Notes: a model not told the origin generated them from the letters alone. DNA of 63,264 nt from Lacticaseibacillus baoqingensis (GCF_003946165.1 NZ_RHOI01000014.1:1-63264); one strand, 5' to 3'. Positions 17,873-26,485 are shown, counted from the stretch's first letter. Program-made: numbers and translations.

Positions 17873-18547
17873 TTAAAATGGGGTGGTGCTTAAGGGGACG
17901 GGTTCGCCTAAGTAAAAGCCTTGGACGAGGTGGCTCGGATGGGCGCTGACGAGCTGCTCGATGTCGGTGAGCGATTCGATGCCGGCAATATCAAAGTATT
18001 TGTGATTATGCAAGGCGCGTTCAGCCCAAAAATCGAAGCGGTCTTTAAGATCGGTGGCACTGTTGAAGGTCCGCAGATTCTGGAGGCCAAACTTGTAAGT
18101 CGTCACATAAGGCGTCAAGGCTTCAACTAGGCCAGGTAAGTTGTTGCCTGACCCCACATCATCGATACACACCGCGATCCCAGCGTCATAATAGCGCTTG
18201 GCTGCGGTGACGATCGCAGTATTGTCGATGGCCGGATCATGGCGTTCAGTAAGTTCAACGGTCAAGGTGACCGCTGTGGTCGCTTGCACTTTGATGATCG
18301 CATTAAAAAAAGCGGGGTCGACAAAGTGCATGCGTTCCAGATTAAACGAGATCTGTACCGCTGAATCAGGAATGGCGCTTAAGGCATCGCGCAGATGATC
18401 CTCAAACTCAGCCGGCGGTAATTTGGTAAAGTCTTCTGGCAATAGCCATTGGCCAGCCACATGCTGGCGAATCAATAATTCATAGCCGACAGGCGCCTTA
18501 TCTAGCGTTTCGGCAGCAAACTTTGGCTGTCCGTAAAACGTAATCAT
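17873..18547 (-). CDS. Stand-alone EAL-domain protein 3, probably catalytically dead
   Basis: A 224-residue EAL-only protein colinear with EAL protein 1. E23, N69, E98, D129-D130, K152, E191 and Q209 are kept. Position 188, the Glu of the EGIE motif that acts as general base in phosphodiesterases such as RocR, is Ala (DIAGIES). The KxD Asp is G154. It can therefore probably still bind c-di-GMP but should not cleave it well, so a receptor or adaptor role is likely. It is monocistronic on the minus strand and lacks the leader RNA found at EAL genes 1 and 2. Confidence 0.87.
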   Translation of the reverse strand: MITFYGQPKFAAETLDKAPVGYELLIRQHVAGQWLLPEDFTKLPPAEFEDHLRDALSAIPDSAVQISFNLERMHFVDPAFFNAIIKVQATTAVTLTVELTERHDPAIDNTAIVTAAKRYYDAGIAVCIDDVGSGNNLPGLVEALTPYVTTYKFGLQNLRTFNSATDLKDRFDFWAERALHNHKYFDIAGIESLTDIEQLVSAHPSHLVQGFYLGEPVPLSTTPF

Positions 18548-18786
18548 GCTTGGTTTCCCCCATAGTACGGCCGCTTGTACCGCACATGCTGATCCTAATC
18601 AAAAATTATAATGTCAATCTTAACCCGGAGTGACTCGCTGGTCAATCGGGAAATAGGCGGGTCTGATTGGCACACCAGCGCCTTGGCGGCGGGTACTGCT
18701 GTCAATGAGCGCTTCGTCCAACATTATACGCCCAAATGAGTGTGTTTTTCCGACGATGGCCGATATTTTTAAGCGGTTGCAAGCCC

Positions 18787-19257
18787 TTAATACACCTTGC
18801 CGGAAAACGGTTGATAGTACAAGCGCGCAAAGTTGAAATCCGCTAGTTTTGCAAGGGGCAAGACCACTGTGGCGCCCATTGCCGGCATGAGGTTCAAATC
18901 CCGCGTCAAGGTGTCAGGCAGCACTAACACGACGGGCTTGTGGCAGCCATACGCATACCCTAGCTCCCATAAGACGCCAGGATCAGAGTTTGCCAAGGCG
19001 GGGTCATAGATCGCCACGACTAAGTCACTGGCATTGATCCCGGCGACATCGGCGTTAAACGTGGCCAGCTGCCATTCTGGATCGGCTAACATCTCCGGAT
19101 GGGTACTTAAGGTCCAATCTTTGTAGGTGTGGTTTTTAGGCATGAAGCTATTGTCCCAATCGAGCGTGGGGTTGGCTTGCAGCTTGGTACAAGCGGTATC
19201 GAGCATGGCAACTTGCGCTGGGTTGAACCAGCTGGAGGCGATGTAAGCAGTTTTCAT
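18787..19257 (-). CDS. Nucleoside 2-deoxyribosyltransferase
   Basis: A 156-residue enzyme that exchanges the base of deoxyribonucleosides in purine/pyrimidine salvage, as known in lactobacilli. It aligns along its length with the Lactobacillus leichmannii type: KTAYIASSWFNPAQ at the start, DNSFMPKNHTYKDW, FNADVAGINASDLVVAIYDP, the catalytic Glu in VLWELGYAYGCHKPVVLV, and a C-terminal DFNF...FSGKVY ending exactly as the family does. The ATG at 19257 matches the family N-terminus, although no strong ribosome site is visible before it. Whether it prefers purines (PTD) or accepts all bases cannot be told. Confidence 0.9.
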   Translation of the reverse strand: MKTAYIASSWFNPAQVAMLDTACTKLQANPTLDWDNSFMPKNHTYKDWTLSTHPEMLADPEWQLATFNADVAGINASDLVVAIYDPALANSDPGVLWELGYAYGCHKPVVLVLPDTLTRDLNLMPAMGATVVLPLAKLADFNFARLYYQPFSGKVY

Positions 19258-19407
19258 GGCGATGAGGCGCAGCTTTGAGCAAAAGCGTTGCGCCGTGCTC
19301 CCTTCTTTTTCATGGCTGAATTTCAGCGGTTGCTTATAGTTTAGAGGAAAATGCCGGTGATGGCGAACTATTTTGTCACGCTTGGCCGCAATTTGAGGCA
19401 AACCTAT

Positions 19408-19421
19408 TGATACCGGTAACA
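19408..19421. promoter_or_regulatory. ACCGGT-centred operator upstream of the glucosidase
   Basis: TGATACCGGTAACA, near-palindromic (TGnTACCGGTAnCA). The identical 14-mer occurs at 28734-28747 before the maltose transport operon. It fits a LacI-family (MalR-like) operator; it also matches a cre site at most positions. Confidence 0.65.
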
Positions 19422-19443
19422 AGATCGCGGCCGCGCCTGCTTT

Positions 19444-19457
19444 TGCAAACGCTATCG
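19444..19457. promoter_or_regulatory. cre-like site in the glucosidase promoter
   Basis: TGCAAACGCTATCG matches the CcpA consensus TGWAANCGNTNWCA at 12 of 14 positions. It lies just upstream of a possible -10 (TACGCT, 19461). Confidence 0.45.
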
Positions 19458-19492
19458 TGATACGCTAGGGCCAAAGAAATGGAGGCAGTTAT

Positions 19493-21124
19493 ATGTTGAA
19501 ACACTGGTGGCAAGAAGCGGTCGTCTATCAGATCTATCCACGGTCTTTTCAAGATAGTAACGGCGATGGGATCGGGGATCTGCAAGGGATCATTCAGCGC
19601 TTGGATTATCTCAAAGCACTGGGGGTGACGGTGCTTTGGCTGAATCCGATCTATCAGTCGCCAAATGATGATAATGGGTATGATATTAGTGATTACACCA
19701 AGATCATGACCGATTTTGGCACGATGGCAGATTTTGAGGCGTTGTTGCAAGCTGCGCATGCCCACGGTTTGAAGCTGGTGATGGATCTGGTGGTCAACCA
19801 TACTTCTGATGAGCACCCTTGGTTCATCGAAAGCCGGCAAAGCAAGGACAATCCTTACCGGGATTACTACATTTGGCGCGATGGTCAAAACGGCCAAGCG
19901 CCTAATGGCTGGCAGTCGTTTTTCTCCGGTCCGGCGTGGACGTATGATGCGCAAACCGCGCAGTATTATTTACACCTGTTTTCCAAAAAACAACCTGATT
20001 TGAACTGGGCGAATCAGGCGGTCCGCCAAGCGATCTACCAGATGATGCGCGGGTGGTTGGATAAGGGCATCGATGGGTTTCGCATGGATGTCATCAATAT
20101 GATCGCCAAACCGGCAAACATCGAAGCCGCGACGGCCTTGCCGCGCAATGGTGAACATGTGCATGAGTATCTGCAAGAGATGAATCGGGAGGTCTTGTCT
20201 AATTATGACCTCATGACTGTCGGCGAAATGGATGGCACGACGCCGGCCATGGCGCTGCAATATGCGGGTTTTGAGACCCATGAACTGAACATGCTCTTTC
20301 AATTTGAGCATATGCAAATCGATTGTGATCCAGAATTAGGCAAGTGGCGGCCGCATCAGTGGTCGTTGCCGACCCTCAAAGCGATCATGTCCAAGTGGCA
20401 AGTCGCCTTAGACGGTCAGGCGTGGAATTCGTTGTACTGGAATAACCATGATCAGCCGCGGGTGGTGTCGCGCTTTGGCGATGATCGGCCCCAATATCGC
20501 GTCTTGTCGGCGAAAATGCTCGGCGCGGTGTTACACTTTTTGCAAGGCACGCCGTATATCTACCAAGGTGAAGAGCTGGGGATGACCAACGTCGCTTTTG
20601 CGTCTTTGGATCAGTACCGCGACATTGAGACCTTGAATGCCTATCACGCGCTTGTTGATAGCGGACAAGTGGCACCAGCTGAGATGATGGCGGCGATCCA
20701 TCATAGTTCTCGGGATAATGCCCGCACCCCGATGCAATGGGATGACAGCGCCAATGCTGGCTTTACTACCGGCACGCCTTGGCTGGCGGTCAACCCAAAT
20801 TACCCCACGATCAATGCGGCAATGGCGCAAGCAGATCCTGACTCGGTTTGGCATTTTTACCAACAAATGAATGCCTTGCGGCGGCAATATCCAGTGATCA
20901 CTTATGGACATTACCATTTATTGGATCCAGACGCGAAGACGACTTGGTGTTATCAGCGGACCTTGGATGCACAGCGGCTGGTCGTGGCGGCTAACTTCAC
21001 CGCCAGCCCGCAGCCGGTACCCAAAGCGGCCCAGACCAATTATCGGCAATTGCTGGGAAATTACCCGCCGACAGCGGCGCAAACCATGCGGCCATATGAA
21101 GTCCGTGTGTTATTTAACGCGTAA
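19493..21124 (+). CDS. Oligo-1,6-glucosidase / alpha-glucosidase (GH13_31)
   Basis: A 543-residue cytoplasmic GH13 enzyme that releases glucose from isomalto-oligosaccharides or short alpha-glucosides. It begins WWQEAVVYQIYPRSFQDSNG as in MalL/DexB. The catalytic set is D199 (GFRMDV), E245 (VGEMDG) and D320 (NNHDQPR). The residue after the nucleophile is Val200, which in this subfamily marks alpha-1,6 preference; Thr there favours alpha-1,4. A GGAGG site precedes the ATG. The shared operator at 19408 suggests coregulation with the maltose operon at 28.8 kb. Trehalose-6-phosphate hydrolase is less likely because no PTS partner is adjacent. Confidence 0.93.
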   Translation: MLKHWWQEAVVYQIYPRSFQDSNGDGIGDLQGIIQRLDYLKALGVTVLWLNPIYQSPNDDNGYDISDYTKIMTDFGTMADFEALLQAAHAHGLKLVMDLVVNHTSDEHPWFIESRQSKDNPYRDYYIWRDGQNGQAPNGWQSFFSGPAWTYDAQTAQYYLHLFSKKQPDLNWANQAVRQAIYQMMRGWLDKGIDGFRMDVINMIAKPANIEAATALPRNGEHVHEYLQEMNREVLSNYDLMTVGEMDGTTPAMALQYAGFETHELNMLFQFEHMQIDCDPELGKWRPHQWSLPTLKAIMSKWQVALDGQAWNSLYWNNHDQPRVVSRFGDDRPQYRVLSAKMLGAVLHFLQGTPYIYQGEELGMTNVAFASLDQYRDIETLNAYHALVDSGQVAPAEMMAAIHHSSRDNARTPMQWDDSANAGFTTGTPWLAVNPNYPTINAAMAQADPDSVWHFYQQMNALRRQYPVITYGHYHLLDPDAKTTWCYQRTLDAQRLVVAANFTASPQPVPKAAQTNYRQLLGNYPPTAAQTMRPYEVRVLFNA

Positions 21125-21127
21125 AGC

Positions 21128-21157
21128 AAAGCGGCTCTTGAATGAGCCGCTTTTTGC
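21128..21157 (+). terminator. Terminator after glucosidase
   Basis: AAGCGGCTC-ttgaat-GAGCCGCTT followed by T. Confidence 0.85.
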
Positions 21158-21253
21158 ATGGAGTGCGCTTTGCTAAAGGCCTAGACTGGATTGCACCGGA
21201 TGAAAATGCCGGCATGACAAGGCGTCAGACTGTTTATTAAATTTAAAGAAGTA

Positions 21254-21282
21254 TTGACACATCGTTTTGTAATGTTTAGTAT
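21254..21282 (+). promoter_or_regulatory. Promoter of cystine-type ABC operon
   Basis: TTGACA (21254-21259), 17-bp spacer, TAGTAT (21277-21282). The predicted start is near 21289, about 40 bases before the leader-peptide ATG. Confidence 0.8.
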
Positions 21283-21327
21283 CGTACATATCAACCGCTT
21301 ACTAACGGTAACAAAGGAGATGGTTTC

Positions 21328-21495
21328 ATGTGTCCGTGCATGTGTGTGATGCATCAGCAAACGAATAGGAGGCAACGGAATGGACTGGACCGTGATCGCT
21401 CGAAGCTTGCCGCAATTTACGGCGGGTTTTTGGCTGACACTGAAACTCTCCGCGATCGGAATTCTCGGTTCGCTAATCGTCGGTGCGCTCGTTAG
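21328..21495 (+). CDS. Cys-rich leader peptide (uORF) of the cystine transporter operon
   Basis: A 55-codon reading frame with an excellent ribosome site (AAAGGAG, 8 bases before the ATG). It opens MCPCMCVMHQQ, with Cys codons at positions 2, 4 and 6, and another Cys at 53. It overlaps the start of the first permease gene (21380) by 116 bases in a different frame. Ribosomes on the uORF would run over the permease ribosome site, whereas stalling at the Cys codons would leave it open. Cysteine-responsive uORFs of this logic are known in mycobacteria; the assignment here is inference from codons, overlap and the transporter type. Confidence 0.7.
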   Translation: MCPCMCVMHQQTNRRQRNGLDRDRSKLAAIYGGFLADTETLRDRNSRFANRRCAR

Positions 21496-22039
21496 TTTAG
21501 CGCAGTATTTCAAACTGCCAGGGTTACGGCAGCTTGCGACGGTCTACATCGAGATCTCACGTAATACCCCGCTGCTTGTGCAACTCTTCTTCATTTACTA
21601 TGGCTTACCAGGCCTGGGTGTGAAGTTGAGCGCGACCGTCAGCGGGGTTTTTGGTTTGATGTTTCTCGGTGGCAGTTATATGGCAGAAGCATTTACCAGC
21701 GGATACAATGCGATCAGCAAAGGTCAACTGGAATCTGGCCGGGCATTGGGACTCACCAATGTGCAATTAGCACGGTATGTGGTGGTTCCGCAAGGCTTGG
21801 CGGCTTCAGTGCCGGCGTTGGCGGCAAACGTGATTTTTTTGATCAAAGAGACTTCGATCTTCACCGTGATCGCGATCCCAGAGCTCACGAACACGGCGCT
21901 TGATCTGATTGGGTTATATTATCGCAGTAACGAGTACCTGTTCGTACTTGTTGTGGCGTATGCCATTATCTTGATCCCATTGTCAGTGGGATTGACATGG
22001 CTGGAAAGGCGGGTACGGTATGGCACATTCGGGAATTGA
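21380..22039 (+). CDS. Amino-acid (cystine-type) ABC transporter permease 1
   Basis: A 219-residue HisM/GlnP-type inner-membrane permease of a polar amino-acid ABC importer, with about five segments. It has the family's N-terminal LTLKLSAIGILGSLIVGALVS and YIEISRNTPLLVQLFFIYYGLP. The EAA loop reads YNAISKGQLESGRALGLTNVQLARYVVVPQGL (about residues 112-143) and contacts the ATPase. Its ribosome site AGGAGG lies inside the overlapping Cys-rich uORF. The next permease overlaps it by 20 bases. Substrate assignment rests on the BspA-like binding protein downstream. Confidence 0.92.
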   Translation: MDWTVIARSLPQFTAGFWLTLKLSAIGILGSLIVGALVSLAQYFKLPGLRQLATVYIEISRNTPLLVQLFFIYYGLPGLGVKLSATVSGVFGLMFLGGSYMAEAFTSGYNAISKGQLESGRALGLTNVQLARYVVVPQGLAASVPALAANVIFLIKETSIFTVIAIPELTNTALDLIGLYYRSNEYLFVLVVAYAIILIPLSVGLTWLERRVRYGTFGN

Positions 22040-22709
22040 TCTTTTGTTCCAAGGCCAAAACTTCGCCCGCTTCTTGCAAGGCTTTGGGGTGACATTGCGC
22101 GTCGCCGTGATCACCTTGGTGATCGGCGGCGTCTTAGGGGTCGTGTTAGGGGCCTTGCGCACCCTGAACAACCGGCCATTGCAAGTGATCTTGCGATTAT
22201 ATCTGGAGATCTTCCGGATCGTGCCGACTGTGGTGTTGCTATTCGTGGTGTATTACATCGTGCCGCAAGTTTTTCACTTGGAAATGAGTGGCGAAATGGT
22301 CGCGATCGTGACCTTCGCCTTATGGACCGGGGCAGAAATGTCAGACATTGTCCGCGGCGCTTTGATCGCCGTGCCGAAGCATCAAGTCGAGTCTGCTCAA
22401 GCGCTGGGGTTGAATCGCTTGCAGCAATTCCGGTACGTCTTATTGCCGCAAGCCTTGCCAGTGGCTTTGCCAGGGACGATCAATTTGGCCACGCGGATCA
22501 TCAAGACCACTAGTTTGTTGTTGATGATCAGCGTGATGGATATTGTCAATGTCGGTCAGACGTTAGTCGAAGCCAACGGCCACAAGCATCCGGCCTTTGC
22601 CTTTTGGGTCTATGGCATCATGTTTATCATGTATTACATCTTGTGTGCACCGCTATCGTGGTGGGCCAAGCGCATCGAGAAGCAAAGATTGGAGCGAAGC
22701 AATGGCTGA
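22020..22709 (+). CDS. Amino-acid (cystine-type) ABC transporter permease 2
   Basis: A 229-residue second permease of the same importer, with the HisQ/HisM arrangement. Recognisable parts are LRVAVITLVIGGVLGVVLGALRTL, YLEIFRIVPTVVLLFVVYYIVPQ and the EAA loop VPKHQVESAQALGLNRLQQFRYVLLPQALP. It overlaps permease 1 by 20 bases and the ATPase gene by 8, so the three are translationally coupled. It forms a heterodimeric channel with permease 1. Confidence 0.92.
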   Translation: MAHSGIDLLFQGQNFARFLQGFGVTLRVAVITLVIGGVLGVVLGALRTLNNRPLQVILRLYLEIFRIVPTVVLLFVVYYIVPQVFHLEMSGEMVAIVTFALWTGAEMSDIVRGALIAVPKHQVESAQALGLNRLQQFRYVLLPQALPVALPGTINLATRIIKTTSLLLMISVMDIVNVGQTLVEANGHKHPAFAFWVYGIMFIMYYILCAPLSWWAKRIEKQRLERSNG

Positions 22710-23439
22710 AGCGTTATTGAGTGTACGCCACTTGGAAAAAGCGTACCAAAAAAATGTGATCTTAAAAGACATCAGTTTTGACGTTCATAAAGGCGAAGTC
22801 GTCGCGTTGCTTGGTCGCAGCGGCTCTGGGAAAAGTACCTTGATCCGCACGCTCAATGGGCTGGAACCTTTTCAAAAAGGGGAATTGACGTTTGCCGGGC
22901 AAACGATCGTCCCCAATGCCGCGACTTGGCTGCAATTACGGCAAAAAATCGGGATGGTGTTTCAAAGCTATGACTTATTCCCAAATTTAACAGTGTTGGA
23001 TAACATCTGTTTAGCGCCGACTAAAGTGGCCAAACGCCCGCGGGCACAAGTGGCACCAGAAGCCAAAGAATTGCTTGCCAGCGTCGGGTTAGCCGAATTC
23101 GCTCAGCGTTATCCGCGCCAGCTGTCCGGCGGTCAAAAACAGCGTGTGGCGATAGTCAGGGCATTGGCGATGCATCCGGAAATGATGTTGTTTGATGAAG
23201 TGACCGCCAGCTTGGATCCGGAAATGGTGCGCGGGGTCTTGGACATGATGGTTGATTTGGCCAAACAAGACATGACCATGATCGTGGTCACCCATGAAAT
23301 GAATTTTGCCCGCCAAGTCGCCGATCGCATCTTATTTTTGGATGATGGGCTGATCACCGCAGACACCACCGCAGAAGCTTTTTTCACCGCACCACCGACA
23401 GCATCGGCAAAGGAATTCTTAGCCAGCATGAATTTTTAA
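22702..23439 (+). CDS. Amino-acid ABC transporter ATP-binding protein
   Basis: A 245-residue ATPase that energises the importer. Walker A GRSGSGKST lies at about residues 38-46, the Q-loop in MVFQSYDLFPNLTV, the signature is LSGGQKQRVAI, Walker B is MMLFDEVTASLDPE and the switch His is in VVTHEMNFA. The ATG at 22702 follows a GGAG and overlaps the permease stop. It belongs to the GlnQ/TcyN-like branch. Confidence 0.95.
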   Translation: MAEALLSVRHLEKAYQKNVILKDISFDVHKGEVVALLGRSGSGKSTLIRTLNGLEPFQKGELTFAGQTIVPNAATWLQLRQKIGMVFQSYDLFPNLTVLDNICLAPTKVAKRPRAQVAPEAKELLASVGLAEFAQRYPRQLSGGQKQRVAIVRALAMHPEMMLFDEVTASLDPEMVRGVLDMMVDLAKQDMTMIVVTHEMNFARQVADRILFLDDGLITADTTAEAFFTAPPTASAKEFLASMNF

Positions 23440-23478
23440 TAACGGCTCTTGGCAGTCGAAAAAAAGGGGTAGCATTTT

Positions 23479-24315
23479 ATGAAGAAACGAATCTTAGGCA
23501 TTATTACCGCATTGGCAGCGATCTTGGTTTTTGCCAGTGCGTGCGGCAAATCAAGTTCCTCCAGCTCTTCCAGCAGCAATGACGCCGTGGCAAAGATCAA
23601 AAAAGCCGGCGTAATCAAGATCGCTGTTTTCGGCGACTTGCAACCTTATGGCTGGATCAACAAATCCGGCAAGCGCGTCGGCTATGACTTGGAATTAGCC
23701 CGGCAGATCGCCAAGGACCTCGGCGTCAAAGCCAAGTTTGTCCAAGTGAACGCTAATGGGCGTGTGGATGCCTTAAAAGCCGGCAAGGTCGACATGGTGT
23801 TGGCGAACTTCACCGTCACCGATGATCGCAAGCAAGTGGTCGATTTCGCCGATCCTTACATGAAGGTTTCTGTCGGCGTGGTTTCCAAGAAAACCAGCCC
23901 GATCACTAAGGTCAGCCAACTCAAAGACAAAAGCGTGATCGTTACCAAAGGCACTACTGCAGAACAATACTTCACCCAATCGCAAAAGTCCGTGACCTTG
24001 CAGAAGTATGATTCCAAGACGCAACAATTCAATGCGTTGAAAAATGATCGGGCGGCCGCTTTAGCCGATGATAACTCCTACTTATACGCTTGGGTCAAAA
24101 ACAACCCGACGTATACCGTCGGCATCAAGACCCTCGGCCCCAGCTCTTATATTTCCCCAGCGGTTAAAAAAGGCAACAAGTCCTTGCTGACTTGGACCAA
24201 CAAAGAAATCAAGAAGTTGAACAAAAACGGCTTCTTTGAAAAGGACTATCAACAAGAACTGGCGCCATACTTCGGCAGCGACATTAAAGCCAGTGATATC
24301 ATCATCACCAAGTAA
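23479..24315 (+). CDS. Amino-acid binding lipoprotein, BspA-like (probable cystine)
   Basis: A 278-residue extracellular substrate-binding lipoprotein of family 3. The signal peptide ends in a lipobox (FASAC, Cys22), followed by a Ser-rich tether. The mature part has IKKAGVIKIAVFGDLQPYGWIN, GYDLELARQIAKDLG, the ligand-contact segment DMVLANFTVTDDRKQVVDFADPY, and VTKGTTAEQYF. This closely recalls the BspA/cystine-binding proteins of Limosilactobacillus. Together with the Cys-rich uORF this makes L-cystine the favoured ligand. It is the last gene of the operon, before a strong terminator. Confidence 0.88.
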   Translation: MKKRILGIITALAAILVFASACGKSSSSSSSSSNDAVAKIKKAGVIKIAVFGDLQPYGWINKSGKRVGYDLELARQIAKDLGVKAKFVQVNANGRVDALKAGKVDMVLANFTVTDDRKQVVDFADPYMKVSVGVVSKKTSPITKVSQLKDKSVIVTKGTTAEQYFTQSQKSVTLQKYDSKTQQFNALKNDRAAALADDNSYLYAWVKNNPTYTVGIKTLGPSSYISPAVKKGNKSLLTWTNKEIKKLNKNGFFEKDYQQELAPYFGSDIKASDIIITK

Positions 24316-24356
24316 ACCGCTGCAAACCAGCTGAGCGGCAAAACGAGCCCATGACA

Positions 24357-24414
24357 AAAGCGCCTTGAAGCCACGATTCGTGATTGGAATCGCGGTTTCA
24401 AGGCGCTTTTTTGT
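24357..24414 (+). terminator. Terminator of the cystine-type operon
   Basis: AAAAGCGCCTTGAA pairs with TTCAAGGCGCTTTTTT, with an inner GATTC/GAATC stem. Confidence 0.9.
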
Positions 24415-24482
24415 CGCTGGGCTGCGTAGCAAAGTGCGACTAAACGCAGATGTCTTGGTCACTTGGTTTGCTCAAGGCGCAA

Positions 24483-24522
24483 AACAGGCGCGTGAATCGA
24501 ATTTCGATTCACGCGCCTGTTT
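24483..24522 (-). terminator. Terminator of the DUF3800 gene
   Basis: A 17-bp perfect inverted repeat (CAGGCGCGTGAATCGAA and complement) lies directly after the minus-strand gene and is followed in that direction by TGTTTTG. Confidence 0.75.
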
Positions 24523-24526
24523 GGGG

Positions 24527-26485
24527 TTACTTAGCGGCGGCTAAGAGGTTATACATGTTATTCAAGGCATCTTGGGCGATTTGCATCGCGTCAGGGTCGA
24601 TCTCGAATGCTGGCAAAGACGCATCCGTGTAGTGCAATAACGCACTGGCGCGGGCACACATGTCATACCAGTTTTGGAAAGGCATCTTGTTGATCGCACC
24701 GTTGACAGAAGCAGGCGTGATCTGCAAGAGCTGATTGATCACCAGCTTGGCTTGCGTTAAAGTCTCATCTGGCACTTGCGTTAAAGTCGTGGCCTTATTG
24801 GCTAAGTTAAACAAGCGTTCCGCGGCGATCAAAACGGGATTTTCAAACTGCGACGGCTTGGCGACGGCAGTATGATCATCCAGCAGGTATTTTTGCAAGC
24901 CGATCATGGAGAATAAGGTGATCTGGTCGCCAACTTGGCTCCCAAGGTCTGGCAAGCGGGTGATGCCGCAAGCGGCGAGTTGTTCCGTCGTGAAGGTCAG
25001 TGCCGCATGCGCGGAAAAGTCGCTGTATTGAATCCCAATCGTTGATTTCGAATCGCTGGTGCGCAACATGAACATCACATCTTGGCCGGTTTGGGCTTTG
25101 ACGTAGCTGTTGAGCATGCGCGCGGCGACGCCTAGTTGTTCATCTTGGATCTCGTTGCGCCGGTCTAAGACGATGCGGATCTTGGCGGGTAAGGTCTTGC
25201 GTAAGCTGAGAATGCGCAAGATCGTGGCCAAGTAAGGGTATAACACGCCAAAGCCCATGGCGAAATTCCCGGTATCGCTTTGCGGCGAAAAGGCGACGAA
25301 GTTATCGGCATGATCGCCATGCGCTTTAGTCAGCATCGCCGCGATTTGATCGTGGTTTTTGCCGCGCGCTTTGACTTCATCTCCCGGCTGCCAACCGAAC
25401 GGATAAAGGGTATCGGCGAATTGCTTTAAGGCATCGTCATCGTCTTCATCGACAACGGTGACGCCAATATACATATTCCGTTGATAGTCATTGCCGTGGA
25501 CGAACGATTCGTCAACAAACAGCTGCAAGGCTTTGGCTGTGGTTGCCACCGGCGCCTGTGGTGCTGGCGTGGCGGCTGGTTTGGCCTCAGCAGGCACCGG
25601 CTTGACTGCAGCTGGTGCCGCTTTGTCAGGGACAGCTGGTTGGACCGCGGTTTCAGGTGCGGGTGTGGCAGCCGCCGGCTTTTGCGGCTGTTTGGCCGGG
25701 GCCGGTTGCGGGGTCGGCTTGGCTTTTGGCGCTGGTGTGGCAGTATCTGATGCAGGTTGAGCGGCTTTTTGCGGCTGCTTTGGTTCTAAGCTGCCCACGC
25801 CGGCCAATGACAGCTCTTCTGCGCGCTTTTGCACGCGGCGGCGCCGTTGTTGCGGATTGGACTGGCTCTTTTGCACATTAGCCGGCTGGTCTGCTTGCGT
25901 CTTTGGCTGCTCAGCGGTTTGAGGCGTAAACAAGGTTGCGTTCGTTTGCGCTTGGGCAAGCTTGGCTTCCGGCACGATCGGGGCGCCATCGATTTGATGG
26001 ATCGTGAAGCGTGCCGGTTTAGCTGGCCGCTTAGCCGTCGTTTTTTTAGCAGCTGGCTGGTGATTTGGCTTAGCGGCTTCAGCGGCTTTTGGCGCACGCT
26101 GTTGCGTCGTTTTTTGGCGGGTTGGCTTTTGTTGTGCGGACTGCTTTTTAGCCGGCTTTTGTGCGGATGCTTTGGCGCTGGCTTTTTGGGCTGCCGGCTT
26201 TTTGGCCGGTTTTTGGTCAGCTTTGGCTGGCTGGTCAGCGGTGGTGTTTTTTGAAGCAGGTTTTGCTTGGGCAGTCGGCAATTCGCCAGGCTTCGTGTGC
26301 ACGATGGCGTTGTGCGCATCGATGAAGCGGTTGACTTTAAACATCAACGGTTGGCTCATCTTGGCATCTTTGAGCACCTTGCGCATGCTCGATGGGGAAA
26401 TCCCAATTTGCTTAGCGGCTTGCGTTAAGCTTAAGTGCTCAGCACTCATGATCTGTTTCAAATGGAAGGCAGTGCTACCATTCAT
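24527..26485 (-). CDS. HTH - low-complexity - DUF3800 protein
   Basis: A 652-residue soluble protein in three parts. Residues 1-60 look like a helix-turn-helix (LTQAAKQIGISPSSMRKVLKDAKM). Residues about 65-320 are a low-complexity linker rich in Ala, Lys, Pro, Gln and Thr, probably disordered. Residues about 325-650 resemble DUF3800: an N-terminal LFVDES strand with Asp-Glu, KARGKNHDQ, a strand with Asp IRIVLDRRNE, and the IQYSDFSAHAALTF segment. DUF3800 is thought to have an RNase H-like core with acidic residues, and it occurs near mobile or defence genes. The function is unknown. A clear AGGAGG site precedes the ATG. It has no operon partner. Confidence 0.75.
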   Translation of the reverse strand: MNGSTAFHLKQIMSAEHLSLTQAAKQIGISPSSMRKVLKDAKMSQPLMFKVNRFIDAHNAIVHTKPGELPTAQAKPASKNTTADQPAKADQKPAKKPAAQKASAKASAQKPAKKQSAQQKPTRQKTTQQRAPKAAEAAKPNHQPAAKKTTAKRPAKPARFTIHQIDGAPIVPEAKLAQAQTNATLFTPQTAEQPKTQADQPANVQKSQSNPQQRRRRVQKRAEELSLAGVGSLEPKQPQKAAQPASDTATPAPKAKPTPQPAPAKQPQKPAAATPAPETAVQPAVPDKAAPAAVKPVPAEAKPAATPAPQAPVATTAKALQLFVDESFVHGNDYQRNMYIGVTVVDEDDDDALKQFADTLYPFGWQPGDEVKARGKNHDQIAAMLTKAHGDHADNFVAFSPQSDTGNFAMGFGVLYPYLATILRILSLRKTLPAKIRIVLDRRNEIQDEQLGVAARMLNSYVKAQTGQDVMFMLRTSDSKSTIGIQYSDFSAHAALTFTTEQLAACGITRLPDLGSQVGDQITLFSMIGLQKYLLDDHTAVAKPSQFENPVLIAAERLFNLANKATTLTQVPDETLTQAKLVINQLLQITPASVNGAINKMPFQNWYDMCARASALLHYTDASLPAFEIDPDAMQIAQDALNNMYNLLAAAK

